A stretch of 64,000 nt of DNA, taken from assembly GCA_038040385.1 (NCBI GenBank), contig JBBPII010000001.1:124001-188000 (forward strand). The letters run 5' to 3'. The notes beneath the pieces were generated by a model. The model made no database searches and was not told the origin of the DNA. It saw only the letters and a list, made by a program, of their open reading frames with translations. The stretch comes from Gilichinskyi gelida (GTDB lineage Bacteria; Acidobacteriota; Thermoanaerobaculia; Gp7-AA8). The position numbers and the translations under genes are program-made. Shown here piece after piece: positions 37,428-45,156 of this stretch. Each line of letters opens with the position of its first letter. Positions within the stretch are counted from its first letter, which is position 1.

Positions 37428-37637
37428 CTATTCGGGAACGACTTCAATGAGCTCCTGGAGCAGTGCCTCTTCGATACCGTAGACCGTCGTCTCGCCGCAG
37501 CATTCGCACTCGTAGCCGCGGGCATCCGGTTCCACGCCGCCGTTCGTGATCTCCTTGCAGGTCGTGCAGAAACCGTCGTAGGCCTCGCGCGCTGCGTCGT
37601 ACGCGGATATCGGGAGCGGTACGGGCGGTGGGCTCAT
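37428..37637 (-). CDS. Small zinc-ribbon protein
   Basis: 69 residues with two Cys knuckles, CTTC (about 24) and CECC (about 45), spaced for one zinc site, then an acidic helical tail. The ATG overlaps the stop of the upstream gene as ATGA, showing coupling. Confidence 0.6.
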   Translation of the reverse strand: MSPPPVPLPISAYDAAREAYDGFCTTCKEITNGGVEPDARGYECECCGETTVYGIEEALLQELIEVVPE

Positions 37638-37882
37638 GAGACTCCTCCCTGCTCGGACCGGTGGGGCGTCGGCGCCCTCTTCCTGCCGGTGAGCCATTCG
37701 ATGACGGAGCGGGCGCCTTTGCGATACACGACGACGCAGACCAGCTCTTCGCCGCAGTAGACCGCCCACTGCCGCCGGCCGTACCGGCGATACAGAAAGG
37801 GCGGCGATGCATTGCGCTTCCGTTCCTTCGTGAACAGCGTGGTGTCACCGCCGTGCGTGGGAGCGGCCAGGACTTGAGACAT
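37634..37882 (-). CDS. Hypothetical protein
   Basis: 82 residues. The core FLYRRYGRRQWAVYCGEELV followed by CVVVYRKGARSVIEWLTG looks like a small beta-sheet plus helix. The start is chosen at 37882 (MSQVLAAPT) with AAGGAGG upstream; the longer frame is Arg/Pro-rich noise. Overlaps the next gene by four bases. Confidence 0.6.
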   Translation of the reverse strand: MSQVLAAPTHGGDTTLFTKERKRNASPPFLYRRYGRRQWAVYCGEELVCVVVYRKGARSVIEWLTGRKRAPTPHRSEQGGVS

Positions 37883-37976
37883 GACTCCTCCTTCTTTTGA
37901 ACGAAGCGGCGCTGCCGCTCCGCGACCTTGGGGGGTGGGTGCTACCGAGTCTCGCTCTGGCGGTCGTTTCCTTCGT

Positions 37977-38195
37977 TTACGAGGTCGGCCGGAAGACTCT
38001 GCAGCCGTCACCTTCGTGACATGGACCTTTGGCGTGCGCCTTCCTTCCATGACCGCACCTGCAGACCGGTTCCGCAGTGAAGGCGGGGCAGGGGCAGGTG
38101 AGGCACGCGCCTTGAGGTCGGAGCTTGGTGCACCAATGGTCGCGCTTGGAGTGCCCACAGGCGCAGACCATGACGACCCGCTTGAGCGTGAACAA
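37977..38195 (-). CDS. Double CxCGH zinc-finger-like small protein
   Basis: 72 residues starting at TTG with AAAGGAGG upstream. It contains two copies of a CxCGH-x4-H unit: CACGHSKRDHW and CRCGHGRKAHA, with further Cys (CLTCPC, C..GDGC). The unit resembles the CWCGH motif of the 67-residue proteins at 41189-41392 and 56555-56758. It probably binds two zinc ions. Function unknown. Confidence 0.6.
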   Translation of the reverse strand: MFTLKRVVMVCACGHSKRDHWCTKLRPQGACLTCPCPAFTAEPVCRCGHGRKAHAKGPCHEGDGCRVFRPTS

Positions 38196-38268
38196 TGGCC
38201 CTCCTTTCAGGTGAACCGTCAGGGAACGGCGGGGTCTGCAGGTTCAGAGTGGTTGGAGCGACTGAGGA

Positions 38269-38553
38269 CTACTGGAAGGGGATGACGACGAGGACGTACG
38301 TTTCACCGCGAATCGTCACGGTCTCGAACGGGCCGTCGCCGCCGATCGTGAACGTCGCGTCGATGCTGTCCTCGAAGTCGGGAGCTGCTGCGTGTTGACG
38401 ACCGTCCTCGTCCTCGATGACGCGGATCGCCTCAAGGTGATGGAACGTGCCGTTGATGACGAGGATCGTCGTGAGGTGGTTGGCGTCGTCCCCGCCGTTC
38501 ATCCAGTCGTCATCGGGGATCGTGAGATCGCGGACGCGCGTCGGCTGCGTCAT
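38269..38553 (-). CDS. Hypothetical protein
   Basis: 94 residues, acidic, with a beta-rich core (TTILVINGTFHHLEAIRVIE; TVTIRGETYVLVVIPFQ at the C-terminus). Its ATG overlaps the upstream stop (ATGA). No family recognised. Confidence 0.6.
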   Translation of the reverse strand: MTQPTRVRDLTIPDDDWMNGGDDANHLTTILVINGTFHHLEAIRVIEDEDGRQHAAAPDFEDSIDATFTIGGDGPFETVTIRGETYVLVVIPFQ

Positions 38554-39065
38554 GCCGCGTCTCGGATGCCGAGAAGATCTACAACCGCTGCGGCGTCGAA
38601 CGAGGACGGGACGTCGAGCGTCACGAGCTCCGTCTCCGTGAGCGCGGTGTCGCGCGTCTTCTCGAAGATCGAGCCGTATGGCGCGTCGATGCCACTAGCG
38701 AGATCCGATGCGCGTGCGGCGATGGTGACCTCCTCCGTCGTGATGCCGAAGCGGCGGACGAGGTATCGGAGCGCGAGGTAGAACGAACCCGATGTTGATG
38801 CGCCGAGGAAGGCGAGCTTCCTGGTCGCGTCGGGTTTGTAGTCGAACCAGGGCTTCCGCCACGCGGTGCTGATACGCGTCACACCAGCGCGGGTCTGGAG
38901 CACGATCCAGTCGTCGGTCGGGAGGTCCTCACGCGTGAGGCTCGTGCGGCCTGCGACCTGGATGAAGAGCGGTCCGTGCGGTCCAGGATGGAACCAGCGA
39001 TACACGGCGAAGTCCTTGCCGTTGATGACGGTGTAAGGCTTTGCGTTCACGGTGATGATCCGCAT
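38550..39065 (-). CDS. Hypothetical protein, first gene of the minus-strand operon
   Basis: 171 residues beginning MRIITVNAKPYTVINGKDFA, chosen because AGGAGG lies upstream and the longer frame is Arg-rich. The body is mixed alpha/beta with GASTSGSFYLALRYLVRRFG. It ends in an overlap with the next gene. I see no catalytic motif. Confidence 0.6.
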   Translation of the reverse strand: MRIITVNAKPYTVINGKDFAVYRWFHPGPHGPLFIQVAGRTSLTREDLPTDDWIVLQTRAGVTRISTAWRKPWFDYKPDATRKLAFLGASTSGSFYLALRYLVRRFGITTEEVTIAARASDLASGIDAPYGSIFEKTRDTALTETELVTLDVPSSFDAAAVVDLLGIRDAA

Positions 39066-39284
39066 CTGCGGAGTCCTCCTTTTTGGGGCGCGTTGCGCGT
39101 CCCCGCGCGAGCGACGCAGAGGCAGGGCGCGCCGGCACGGTCGATCGGCGGTGACGCGTCGGCGGTCACGCGGAGGGATCGACGGCCGGTCGCGCGTGCT
39201 CGTCCGCATCGGCCGCGCGGGAACGCGCACGCGGTCGTTTGGTGGAGGCGCTAGAAAGTCCGCAGCGTCACGCGGTCCACGCCA

Positions 39285-39473
39285 ATGGCGCCGAAGGAGA
39301 TGCGGTCACGCCGGCTGGCGCTCGCCCTGAGCGTCGCCGAGCTCGCGCGCGAGCTCGGGATGCCGGTGGACCGCGTGCGCGAGATGGAGAGCGGCGAGCG
39401 CCCGCTCGCCGAGCCTGCGCTGATCGAGCGGACGTTCGAGAAGCTCGAAGCGCGGCAACGGCGTCGCCGCTGA
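39285..39473 (+). CDS. Small HTH (XRE-like) protein
   Basis: 62 residues, almost entirely a Cro/C1-type HTH: LALALSVAELARELGMPVDR then VREMESGERP. Divergent from the minus-strand operon that begins at 39065, so it may be its regulator. The promoter region between them (39066-39284) has no obvious palindrome. Confidence 0.65.
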   Translation: MAPKEMRSRRLALALSVAELARELGMPVDRVREMESGERPLAEPALIERTFEKLEARQRRRR

Positions 39474-39904
39474 CATCCATTCGGTGTGTGATGTTCGGTG
39501 CGTCCGTCGATTGGTTCTCCTGTTCGTGGTCTGCGCTGACGACGCCCTCGGGCGACCGGCGCGGGAGAGCGGGACGAGGCCGCACGATGGGTTCGATGTA
39601 CTCCGGAAGGTACGGAGCGACCGCATGGCGTGCCTCGGCGGGTAGCGCGCCAGCCGCGCGAGAGCGTCGTCGGGAGACCAGAGACCGGCGCGGCGCGAGG
39701 AGAACGCGCGGCACGGACGTGCGGTTGCGCGCCTCGCCGGTGGTCGTGGTGTGAACGTGCGTCGGGAAGTGCCCGAGGAGCGCATTGAAGCGCGCCGCGC
39801 GGGCGGCTGGCAGCCATGTCCGAGGCGTCCTGGCGCGGTGCACGGTGTTCGGCGCGTGGCGAAGCGCTGCGCTCGGCGGCGCGGCTGGCACCCGGCCAGT
39901 TCCC
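39474..39904. other. Stretch without a confident gene
   Basis: 430 bases. A minus-strand frame crossing it contains some protein-like sequence (HAVAPYLPEYIEPIVRP) but is otherwise Arg/Ser-rich, with no start or ribosome binding site; all six frames are long because of the high GC. I do not call a gene. Confidence 0.35.
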
Positions 39905-40960
39905 CTAGCCCTGGAGGAGCGACGCCGCGTGCTGCGCCCACGCGACCGACGTCGACCGCGGCGGATCATCGACCCCGAACCACACGGCCTCCGCCGGGGA
40001 CGCGAAGAGCCAGCCGCCGAGCGTGACGCGGAAGACCTCGGGCCGTTCGGAGGACCCAGCGGCGTCGAGGAGCGCCCGGAGGCGGGCGATCGGCGCGCGA
40101 CGGAGCGGATCGGTCACGCTGACGTGGACGCGGAACGACGCGATCCCGAACCGCTGCTCGCAGATCTCCGGGAACGCCGCGAGCGCGCCGTAGAGCGCGA
40201 CCTTGCGCGCCGTGAACCGGTCGATCGGCTCGCTGCCGCGATCGTGCTCGCCGAAGATCAGCCGCGGCGCGCCGCCGACCTCCTCGACGAGCACGTAGTC
40301 CGGCTGCGGCAGCGCGAACGTGCCGGCGCGCGACGGGAACGGGCAGTCCCAGCTCGACGCCCAGCGGACCCGGCGATCCGGGGACGCGAGGATGCTCGTC
40401 ACGAGGTGGTTCACCTCGCGCTGGTGGGCGAGCCACTTCGGCGCGCCGGCCCCGAGCTCGAGCGGCCGGCGCTCTGAGCGCGGCACCATGCTCGCGACGA
40501 GCGCGGCCCACGAGGCATCCGGCGTGAGGGTCGGGAGGATCGCGCGGATCGCGGCTGCCGTCGGGTGCGCGTAGCGCACGTGGCCACCGCGCCGCGACGG
40601 CGCTTCCCACGTCGCGAGCCACCCAGCGCGCGCGAGGTGCCGGATGCGGCGGCGCGCGATGGAGGGGTCAGCCGCGGCGAAGGCGAGCCGGTGGAGCTGC
40701 TCGTACGTGAGCACGCGGAGGAGGACGACGGACCGGAGGACCGCGACGTCTCGCGCTGTGAGGGACGCGACGTCGTGCCGAGGAGCGGCTGGGGCGGGGG
40801 CGCGTCGGACGCCCCAGCGCCCGCCCCGATCCCCCCCGGTCCGCGCGACACCCGCGAGCGCATCTGCTCGCCGCGCGTCGGCAGTCGTGGCGTGCTGATT
40901 ATTCTCCTCTCGGGGCGCCGCGCTCGTGCCTGACGGCGGGATATCGAGCGGCTGGGGCAT
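39905..40960 (-). CDS. Replication-relaxation-like winged-helix protein (second copy)
   Basis: 351 residues. After a disordered N-terminus (1-65) comes a winged helix (LTARDVAVLRSVVLLRVLTY, then IARRRIRHLARAGWL). The C-terminal half has a D-x(n)-E-x-D-like core (LPQPDYVLVEEVGGAPRLIF then GEHDRGSEPIDRF...K), the same pattern as the protein at 28891-29679. It is on the opposite strand and stands alone. Role in element replication or transfer is inferred from the family. Confidence 0.7.
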   Translation of the reverse strand: MPQPLDIPPSGTSAAPREENNQHATTADARRADALAGVARTGGDRGGRWGVRRAPAPAAPRHDVASLTARDVAVLRSVVLLRVLTYEQLHRLAFAAADPSIARRRIRHLARAGWLATWEAPSRRGGHVRYAHPTAAAIRAILPTLTPDASWAALVASMVPRSERRPLELGAGAPKWLAHQREVNHLVTSILASPDRRVRWASSWDCPFPSRAGTFALPQPDYVLVEEVGGAPRLIFGEHDRGSEPIDRFTARKVALYGALAAFPEICEQRFGIASFRVHVSVTDPLRRAPIARLRALLDAAGSSERPEVFRVTLGGWLFASPAEAVWFGVDDPPRSTSVAWAQHAASLLQG

Positions 40961-41147
40961 GCGTGGTGGGGGAGGTGAGTGCGTGGTGAGGCGCGATCCG
41001 GCTCCACGCTATGTCCGTCGGCGGGCGTCGTCGGCCAGGTCGCGAGCGAGAAAGGGCGCCGCGCCAGCGGGGGACGGTTTCGGGGCGCAGAGAACGCGGA
41101 GCCGCCGACTGGCGCCCGGCCAGGGGCTTTGCACACAAACCCGCCCC

Positions 41148-41180
41148 CTGCACATAAAGTCGGCGGGCTGCACATAAAGT
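41148..41180. repeat. Left-end subterminal repeats with hairpin
   Basis: Two copies of CTGCACATAAAGT at 41148-41160 and 41168-41180, period 20 bp. The outer copy lies in the loop of a hairpin with stem CCCGCC/GGCGGG. The same layout with different stem bases recurs at 56758-56813. Confidence 0.8.
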
Positions 41181-41188
41181 CGCGCGGC

Positions 41189-41392
41189 TCAGACTTGCGC
41201 GGCGGCTGCCTCGCAATCGAGGCACATGATTTCCCAGTTTTGAAGGACACCAGAGAGCAAGCCTGCCGACGGACGCCCGTTCGAGAGTAAGCCACCAGCA
41301 CGGTCACCATGGCGATCCTTCGTATGGCCGCACCAGCAGTCAACCTTTACATGCTCTCGATTTGAATGCGTAGCTTGCTGTTCGTCGCTCAT
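41189..41392 (-). CDS. CWCGH-type small zinc protein, copy 1
   Basis: 67 residues with DCWCGHTKDRHGDRAGGL near residue 18 and a C-terminal CLDC pair, enough for one zinc site. A paralogue of the same length is encoded at 56555-56758, and both genes are next to the same GTGTGCA terminal repeats. The upstream sequence CCGGGTCTATACTTCGG is shared with the paralogue, with TATACT only about 7 bases from the ATG, so the mRNA may be leaderless. No known family; a DNA-end-binding or regulatory role would be a guess. Confidence 0.65.
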   Translation of the reverse strand: MSDEQQATHSNREHVKVDCWCGHTKDRHGDRAGGLLSNGRPSAGLLSGVLQNWEIMCLDCEAAAAQV

Positions 41393-41440
41393 GGCCGAAG
41401 TATAGACCCGGTACCGTGGGGTTGGCGTGACAGGCTGGCG

Positions 41441-41842
41441 TCAGGGAGCATCGTCAGTGACCATCTCGCATTCTTCTAGCGTGACCTGAGTCCCGCTGAT
41501 CGCCTCAATCTTTCCCATGGCGCGCACGCTGTCTCCGGGGTCCAGAATTCTCGCGATCTCACTTTGCTTCGGGTCACGGAACCGCAGAACTACCATCATC
41601 ATCATGTGGTTCTTGCGCTCAAGCCAGAGAAACACCGTAATGCTATTGCCGTCGCTGCTCTGGTCATTCAGTTGCGCCGCGTCCCGAAGCTGCTTCCTCT
41701 CGGCCTTCGTGAGCCGGTAGTCCTCCTCGCCGAGCAACCATCCGACGCTGACGCCTACCGCATGGGCGATCCGTACAACCGTCTCTAGGCTCGGCCGCTG
41801 ATGGTGCTTGTTCAGGAACGCGCAGCAGCCAAGGCCAAGCAC
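41441..41842 (-). CDS. XRE-type HTH protein, N-terminus uncertain
   Basis: 133 residues from the GTG at 41842, but this start cuts the HTH in half; the open frame continues upstream (KVFRQIEQQESPG then SKLTLVLGL), which would complete it. The HTH core is AFLNKHHQRPSLETVVRIAH then AVGVSVGWLLGEED. The C-terminal half contains an OB-like strand pattern (SITVFLWLERKNHMMMMVVL). Its 5' end overlaps a plus-strand gene head-to-head, suggesting both were joined by a rearrangement. Confidence 0.55.
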   Translation of the reverse strand: MLGLGCCAFLNKHHQRPSLETVVRIAHAVGVSVGWLLGEEDYRLTKAERKQLRDAAQLNDQSSDGNSITVFLWLERKNHMMMMVVLRFRDPKQSEIARILDPGDSVRAMGKIEAISGTQVTLEECEMVTDDAP

Positions 41843-42751
41843 AAGCGTCAGCTTCGAGACGACGCCAGGGGACTCCTGCTGTTCAATCTGCCTGAATACT
41901 TTGCAGCTATAGCTAGGCGCCTGTCGCAGGAAATTGCCGCTGCTAGGTTTCCGCCAGATGTGGTGACGGTTACGCCCGACTATGCAAGTCAGAGAATCGA
42001 GATCCCAAAACTCGATTACCCGGATGCCACATTAACGGTGACCATGGTCCCGCCGAAACAAAGCGAGTCGGTCGAGGCGGCGATTCGATGCACGCTCGTT
42101 GGCCTGGGCTTGGACAACCAACGGGGTAAGTTCCCAAGCGAATACCGCGTTCAACTGAGCGGCGACACCCTTCGATTCGTCAAGGTCAAGAATAGCGGTG
42201 CGGTCGAGGAGCCCATCGAAACCATCGCCACGCTCGTGGACGATATCCTGGGGCCGTTTCGCGGATTGCATCACTCCGACGCCAGAACTGATGCCCTAAA
42301 GATGGGTGGTTACCCGGTACCGCTGGACGGCGGCGATCTCCTCTCCCTCGATATGGAAGAACGAAGCGTCAGCGGCGTGATCGCCCCCCCTAATCAAAGT
42401 AGACGTCGCGGTACTCCTCTAACTGGCCACCGCACTTCTTGGCTTTCGTCATCGCCGCTTCGAGCTTGCCGGCGTCAAAAGAGTTCACGATGGACCAGAG
42501 CAGATCCACGCTTTCTGCCCGAGCATCAACGCCGGGAGGGTGCATGTCATGATCGTGGAGCCAATCCGAGTAATCTTTGGCATCCAGAATCGCGGCGAGC
42601 AACTTGTAAACCTGAGCGTCTACGTGTGTGGCTCGCGAAGAATCTTCGAAGAAGCGATGTGCCAGGCGCACGACTTCTATCTTTTCCTCGAACGTCATTT
42701 CGTCGTAACTTTTCACCTCTCGCTACCTCCGCGTCTAGGAGTGTCCGATAA
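41801..42751 (+). CDS. Hypothetical protein, 3' end lost in an antisense overlap
   Basis: The first 200 residues (to about 42395) look like genuine protein: ARGLLLFNLPEYFAAIARRL, YPDATLTVTMVPPKQSESVE, EPIETIATLVDDILGPFRGL. After 42395 the frame becomes Arg/Ser-rich because it is antisense to the gene at 42390-42716. So the original stop was probably lost at a junction near 42390. No family recognised. The 5' end overlaps the XRE gene by 42 bases. Confidence 0.5.
   Translation: MVLVQERAAAKAKHKRQLRDDARGLLLFNLPEYFAAIARRLSQEIAAARFPPDVVTVTPDYASQRIEIPKLDYPDATLTVTMVPPKQSESVEAAIRCTLVGLGLDNQRGKFPSEYRVQLSGDTLRFVKVKNSGAVEEPIETIATLVDDILGPFRGLHHSDARTDALKMGGYPVPLDGGDLLSLDMEERSVSGVIAPPNQSRRRGTPLTGHRTSWLSSSPLRACRRQKSSRWTRADPRFLPEHQRREGACHDRGANPSNLWHPESRRATCKPERLRVWLAKNLRRSDVPGARLLSFPRTSFRRNFSPLATSASRSVR
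42390..42716 (-). CDS. Hypothetical helical protein
   Basis: 108 residues from a GTG with GGAGGT nine bases upstream. Predominantly helical and acidic (MTFEEKIEVVRLAHRFFEDS; LLWSIVNSFDAGKLEAAMTK). No family recognised. Lies inside the TIR-bounded segment. Confidence 0.6.
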   Translation of the reverse strand: MKSYDEMTFEEKIEVVRLAHRFFEDSSRATHVDAQVYKLLAAILDAKDYSDWLHDHDMHPPGVDARAESVDLLWSIVNSFDAGKLEAAMTKAKKCGGQLEEYRDVYFD

Positions 42752-42793
42752 CTGCAAAGCACCCCGGTGTGTCTCTGATTCTGCTCCGCTGTC

Positions 42794-42832
42794 GGCCCTG
42801 TTATAACTTGCCCGTCAAACTAGACCATTACC
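42794..42832 (+). repeat. Cassette-flanking direct repeat, copy 1
   Basis: About 39 bases around CCTGTTATAACTTGCCCGTC then AAACTAGACCATTACC. A diverged copy is at 43191-43230. The two bracket the single small gene at 42848-43177 with a period of 397 bases. Confidence 0.7.
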
Positions 42833-42847
42833 GAACGGAGACAATGT

Positions 42848-43177
42848 ATGCCGCAATCTGAAGGCACTATCATGTTCTTTGCCAAGCCCGCTGAGCCTGG
42901 GGCGCAAAACTGGTTTGCCGATGCCGAGGAGTACAAATTCCCTCCTGCTGCTGCTGGCGGCATCACCGTCGAGGCGCTGAAGCGCAAGAACGGAACGGTG
43001 GCCGTAACCGTTACGGGGCTGCCTGGCGTTACGTCACCGGACGGTCGGCTTCACTTCCTACATGAGATGCCGCGGTGCGACACGCGCGGCCTGCATGTTG
43101 TCGTCACCTGGACGCGGAAGGACGTCATCCTCTACCTCAACGCCGTCGAGGTCGCTCGCCGTGAGTTCGCGGTGTGA
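42848..43177 (+). CDS. Hypothetical protein in a direct-repeat-bounded unit
   Basis: 109 residues, mixed alpha/beta with two strand-rich parts (ITVEALKRKNGTVAVTVTGL; LHVVVTWTRKDVILYLNAVE). GGAG lies 9 bases before the ATG. The gene is flanked by two copies of a 39-base direct repeat, like a gene cassette. No family recognised. Confidence 0.6.
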   Translation: MPQSEGTIMFFAKPAEPGAQNWFADAEEYKFPPAAAGGITVEALKRKNGTVAVTVTGLPGVTSPDGRLHFLHEMPRCDTRGLHVVVTWTRKDVILYLNAVEVARREFAV

Positions 43178-43190
43178 CTCGGCCGGACCC

Positions 43191-43230
43191 AGCCCTGTTA
43201 CAACTTTGCCCTTCAAGCTAGACCACCACC
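43191..43230 (+). repeat. Cassette-flanking direct repeat, copy 2
   Basis: Diverged copy of 42794-42832 (CCCTGTTACAACTTTGCCCT then TCAAGCTAGACCACCACC). Its GCCCTTC can pair with GAAGGGC at 43279-43285, near the right terminal repeat, so a larger fold is possible. Confidence 0.7.
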
Positions 43231-43238
43231 CCTTAACC

Positions 43239-43271
43239 CTGCACATAAACTCCTCTCCCTGCACATAAAGT
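43239..43271. repeat. Right-end subterminal repeats
   Basis: CTGCACATAAACT (43239-43251) and CTGCACATAAAGT (43259-43271), period 20 bp, 15 bases inside the right terminal inverted repeat. Same spacing as at the left end. Confidence 0.8.
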
Positions 43272-43411
43272 GAGGTTGGAAGGGCGGTTTGTGTGCAAAG
43301 CCCCCGGCCAGCAGCCTTGCTGTCGTAAACCACGTCGACAGGCGCGTGTCTCGATGCCGCGCATCCGGCTGCGCTTTCCGCGCTGGCGAGCGTCGGGAGG
43401 CGAGATGTGCC

Positions 43412-43615
43412 ATGGCAGATCCCTTCGTCGTCCGGTACCCTGGAACGAATACCCACACGCCCCCGCTGCCTCCGCCGATCACCCCCGATCCGCCACCGCC
43501 GCCACTGGCACGTTGCACGAGCGGTCCGCCAACGGACTGCATCCTGCTGCCGTGCGGCGCTGGCACCACGCCAGGACGTGCCGCCGCCGCGCTCCGGCGC
43601 GGGGCACGGGGGTGA
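43412..43615 (+). CDS. Proline-rich small hypothetical protein
   Basis: 67 residues beginning MADPFVVRYPGTNTHTPPLP with a run of prolines and later two Cys (C-x8-C). GGAGG lies about 12 bases upstream. It is just outside the TIR-bounded segment and upstream of the replication/transfer operon. Could be a shadow in GC-rich DNA. Confidence 0.35.
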   Translation: MADPFVVRYPGTNTHTPPLPPPITPDPPPPPLARCTSGPPTDCILLPCGAGTTPGRAAAALRRGARG

Positions 43616-43642
43616 GAATGGCGGTGTCCTCAATCCCACCGC

Positions 43643-44365
43643 ATGCATCGACCGCCCCGCCTCATCGCGGACCTCCTCGCCCTCGCCGTCGCCCGCGGCG
43701 AGGCGCTCGCGGACGTCGCGCGGGAGATCGGCGTCGACTACACGACGCTCATGCAGTACCGCTCGGGACGGCGGCGGCTCAGCATGCAGGCGTACGCGAA
43801 CATCCTGAAGGCGTACGGCGGCGAGCGGACGATCCGCGACGCGGCGCTCCACTACGCGCGCGCCGAGTACCACCCGCTGGCGCCGGGCTCCGTCGAGGCG
43901 CTCGCCGCCGACCTGCCCTCGTTCACGGTGGAGGCGCTCCGCTTGTACGTGCGGCGGCTGCCGGAGGAGGCGGTCACGACCGGCCGCGGGCTCTACCTCG
44001 TCTCGGGGGATGCCCGCATGCTCTCCTCCGCCGCGCAGTTTCTCGCGGCGTCCTTCGAGCACGCCCGCGTCGCGGTCTGCCGCGTCCGCGCCGACCAGCG
44101 GCCGAGCGCCGCGGATCGCCGGTTCGCGCTCGCGGCACCGGTCCTCCTCGTCGAGCGGATCGACTTCGCCTGCGCGGCCGTCGCCGACGTCCTGCGCGAG
44201 CGCGCGGGCATCGTGCGGCCGATCCTCGTCACGAGCATGCAGCCGCCGAGCGACGTCGCCGACCCGCACCTCCGGCGCACGTTCGCGGCGATGACGCGCC
44301 TCATCGAGATCAGCCCTCCGCTCCCCCCACCCACCCATGGACCTGTTCTCGCCCGCGCCGAGTAG
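43643..44365 (+). CDS. HTH protein, first gene of the second ATPase module
   Basis: 240 residues. The N-terminal HTH is at about 10-60 (GEALADVAREIGVDYTTLMQ then YRSGRRRLSMQAYANIL). The remaining 170 residues form an unrecognised alpha/beta domain (LSSAAQFLAASFEHARVAVC; IVRPILVTSMQPPSDV). It overlaps the next gene by 29 bases, so the module 43643-47834 is one operon of overlapping genes. Likely regulates or initiates replication of the element; inference only. Confidence 0.65.
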   Translation: MHRPPRLIADLLALAVARGEALADVAREIGVDYTTLMQYRSGRRRLSMQAYANILKAYGGERTIRDAALHYARAEYHPLAPGSVEALAADLPSFTVEALRLYVRRLPEEAVTTGRGLYLVSGDARMLSSAAQFLAASFEHARVAVCRVRADQRPSAADRRFALAAPVLLVERIDFACAAVADVLRERAGIVRPILVTSMQPPSDVADPHLRRTFAAMTRLIEISPPLPPPTHGPVLARAE

Positions 44366-45140
44366 CGGGAGGTTCCCGCGCCCCGACCACGCGCTCCAGG
44401 ACGACACGCGGCTCCGCTTCGTGACGCCGCGCCCCGAGCCGCCCGAGGGGGTGTCCACCGTGCGCGCGGACCTCTCCGCGTTCTTCGTCGTCGTGGACCG
44501 CGTGGGCAGGAGCGAAGCGCTCCTCCTCCTGCTCACGAAGGCGCTCCGCCAGCGCACCGGCGTCCTCGCGCTCCGCGTGAACGACCTCGCGTGGATGCTC
44601 CGGGTGTCGAACCGGCGCGTCATCCGCTGGCTCGATCGCCTCGTGACGAGCGGCCACGTCGTCTACCACGTCGAGGACCTGTGGGGCATCGACACCGTGC
44701 TCGTGGAGATCGTCGCGGCCGGCGTCCAGCCGCACGCGTACGACCGCGCCGTCCACCAGGAGCTGCCCACGCACTGGTTCGTGCAGGTGCTGCCGCTCGT
44801 CGGCCGGACGAGCTTCACGGTGTACCTGTACCTCCTCTGGTGCGAGCCGAACCGGCCGGAGACGCACGTCGACCACCTGGCGGCGACGGTGAAGCTCCGC
44901 GGCCCTCTCCACGCGCGCTGGCACCTGCGGAAGCTCGAACGGCGATCCCTCCTCACGCGCCATCCCGCGCACGGCGGCCTCGTCGTCCGCGACCCGCGGC
45001 CGCCGACCCGCGCGGAACGCCTCCAGCTACGGTTCCTCGCGATCCCGCACCTCCGGCGCTCGCTCGTCCACCTCGCGCTCCTCGCGGGCGGTGTCCTCCT
45101 CCTCACGGCCCTCCTCCTGCTGTTCGCCCACGCCACCTGA
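44337..45140 (+). CDS. Winged-helix protein with C-terminal membrane anchor
   Basis: 267 residues. One winged helix lies at about 60-110 (ALRVNDLAWMLRVSNRRVIR then WLDRLVTSGHVVY) and a second at 150-210 (THVDHLAATVKLRGPLHARW then HLRKLERRSLLTRH). The last 30 residues are hydrophobic (LVHLALLAGGVLLLTALLLL), anchoring it in the membrane. It precedes the coupling ATPase by 16 bases. This could tether element DNA to the ATPase at the membrane; inference. Confidence 0.65.
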   Translation: MDLFSPAPSSGRFPRPDHALQDDTRLRFVTPRPEPPEGVSTVRADLSAFFVVVDRVGRSEALLLLLTKALRQRTGVLALRVNDLAWMLRVSNRRVIRWLDRLVTSGHVVYHVEDLWGIDTVLVEIVAAGVQPHAYDRAVHQELPTHWFVQVLPLVGRTSFTVYLYLLWCEPNRPETHVDHLAATVKLRGPLHARWHLRKLERRSLLTRHPAHGGLVVRDPRPPTRAERLQLRFLAIPHLRRSLVHLALLAGGVLLLTALLLLFAHAT

Positions 45141-45156
45141 CCTCCCACCCACGCGC

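Larger units (their letters stand above)
41123..43304. mobile_element. 2.18-kb segment bounded by 18-bp perfect inverted repeats; no transposase
   Basis: The left end is GGGGCTTTGCACACAAAC (41123-41140) and the right end is its exact reverse complement (43287-43304). CGGCCA directly precedes the left end (41117-41122) and directly follows the right end (43305-43310), as a target-site duplication would. Each end has two internal CTGCACATAAA-type repeats spaced 20 bp. Cargo: CWCGH protein, an XRE-type fragment, and three small unknown genes in both orientations. None resembles a transposase or integrase, so mobilisation in trans is inferred. Confidence 0.7.

Noticed and set aside
39268..39969. 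Minus-strand ORF with some protein-like stretches
   Set aside because: No start signal, mostly Arg/Ser/Ala-rich, and overlaps the HTH gene and the replication-relaxation-like gene.
42794..43230. Integron gene cassette with true attC sites
   Set aside because: The repeats lack the paired R/L boxes and the GTTRRRY core; no integron integrase is present. Kept only as a direct-repeat-bounded unit.
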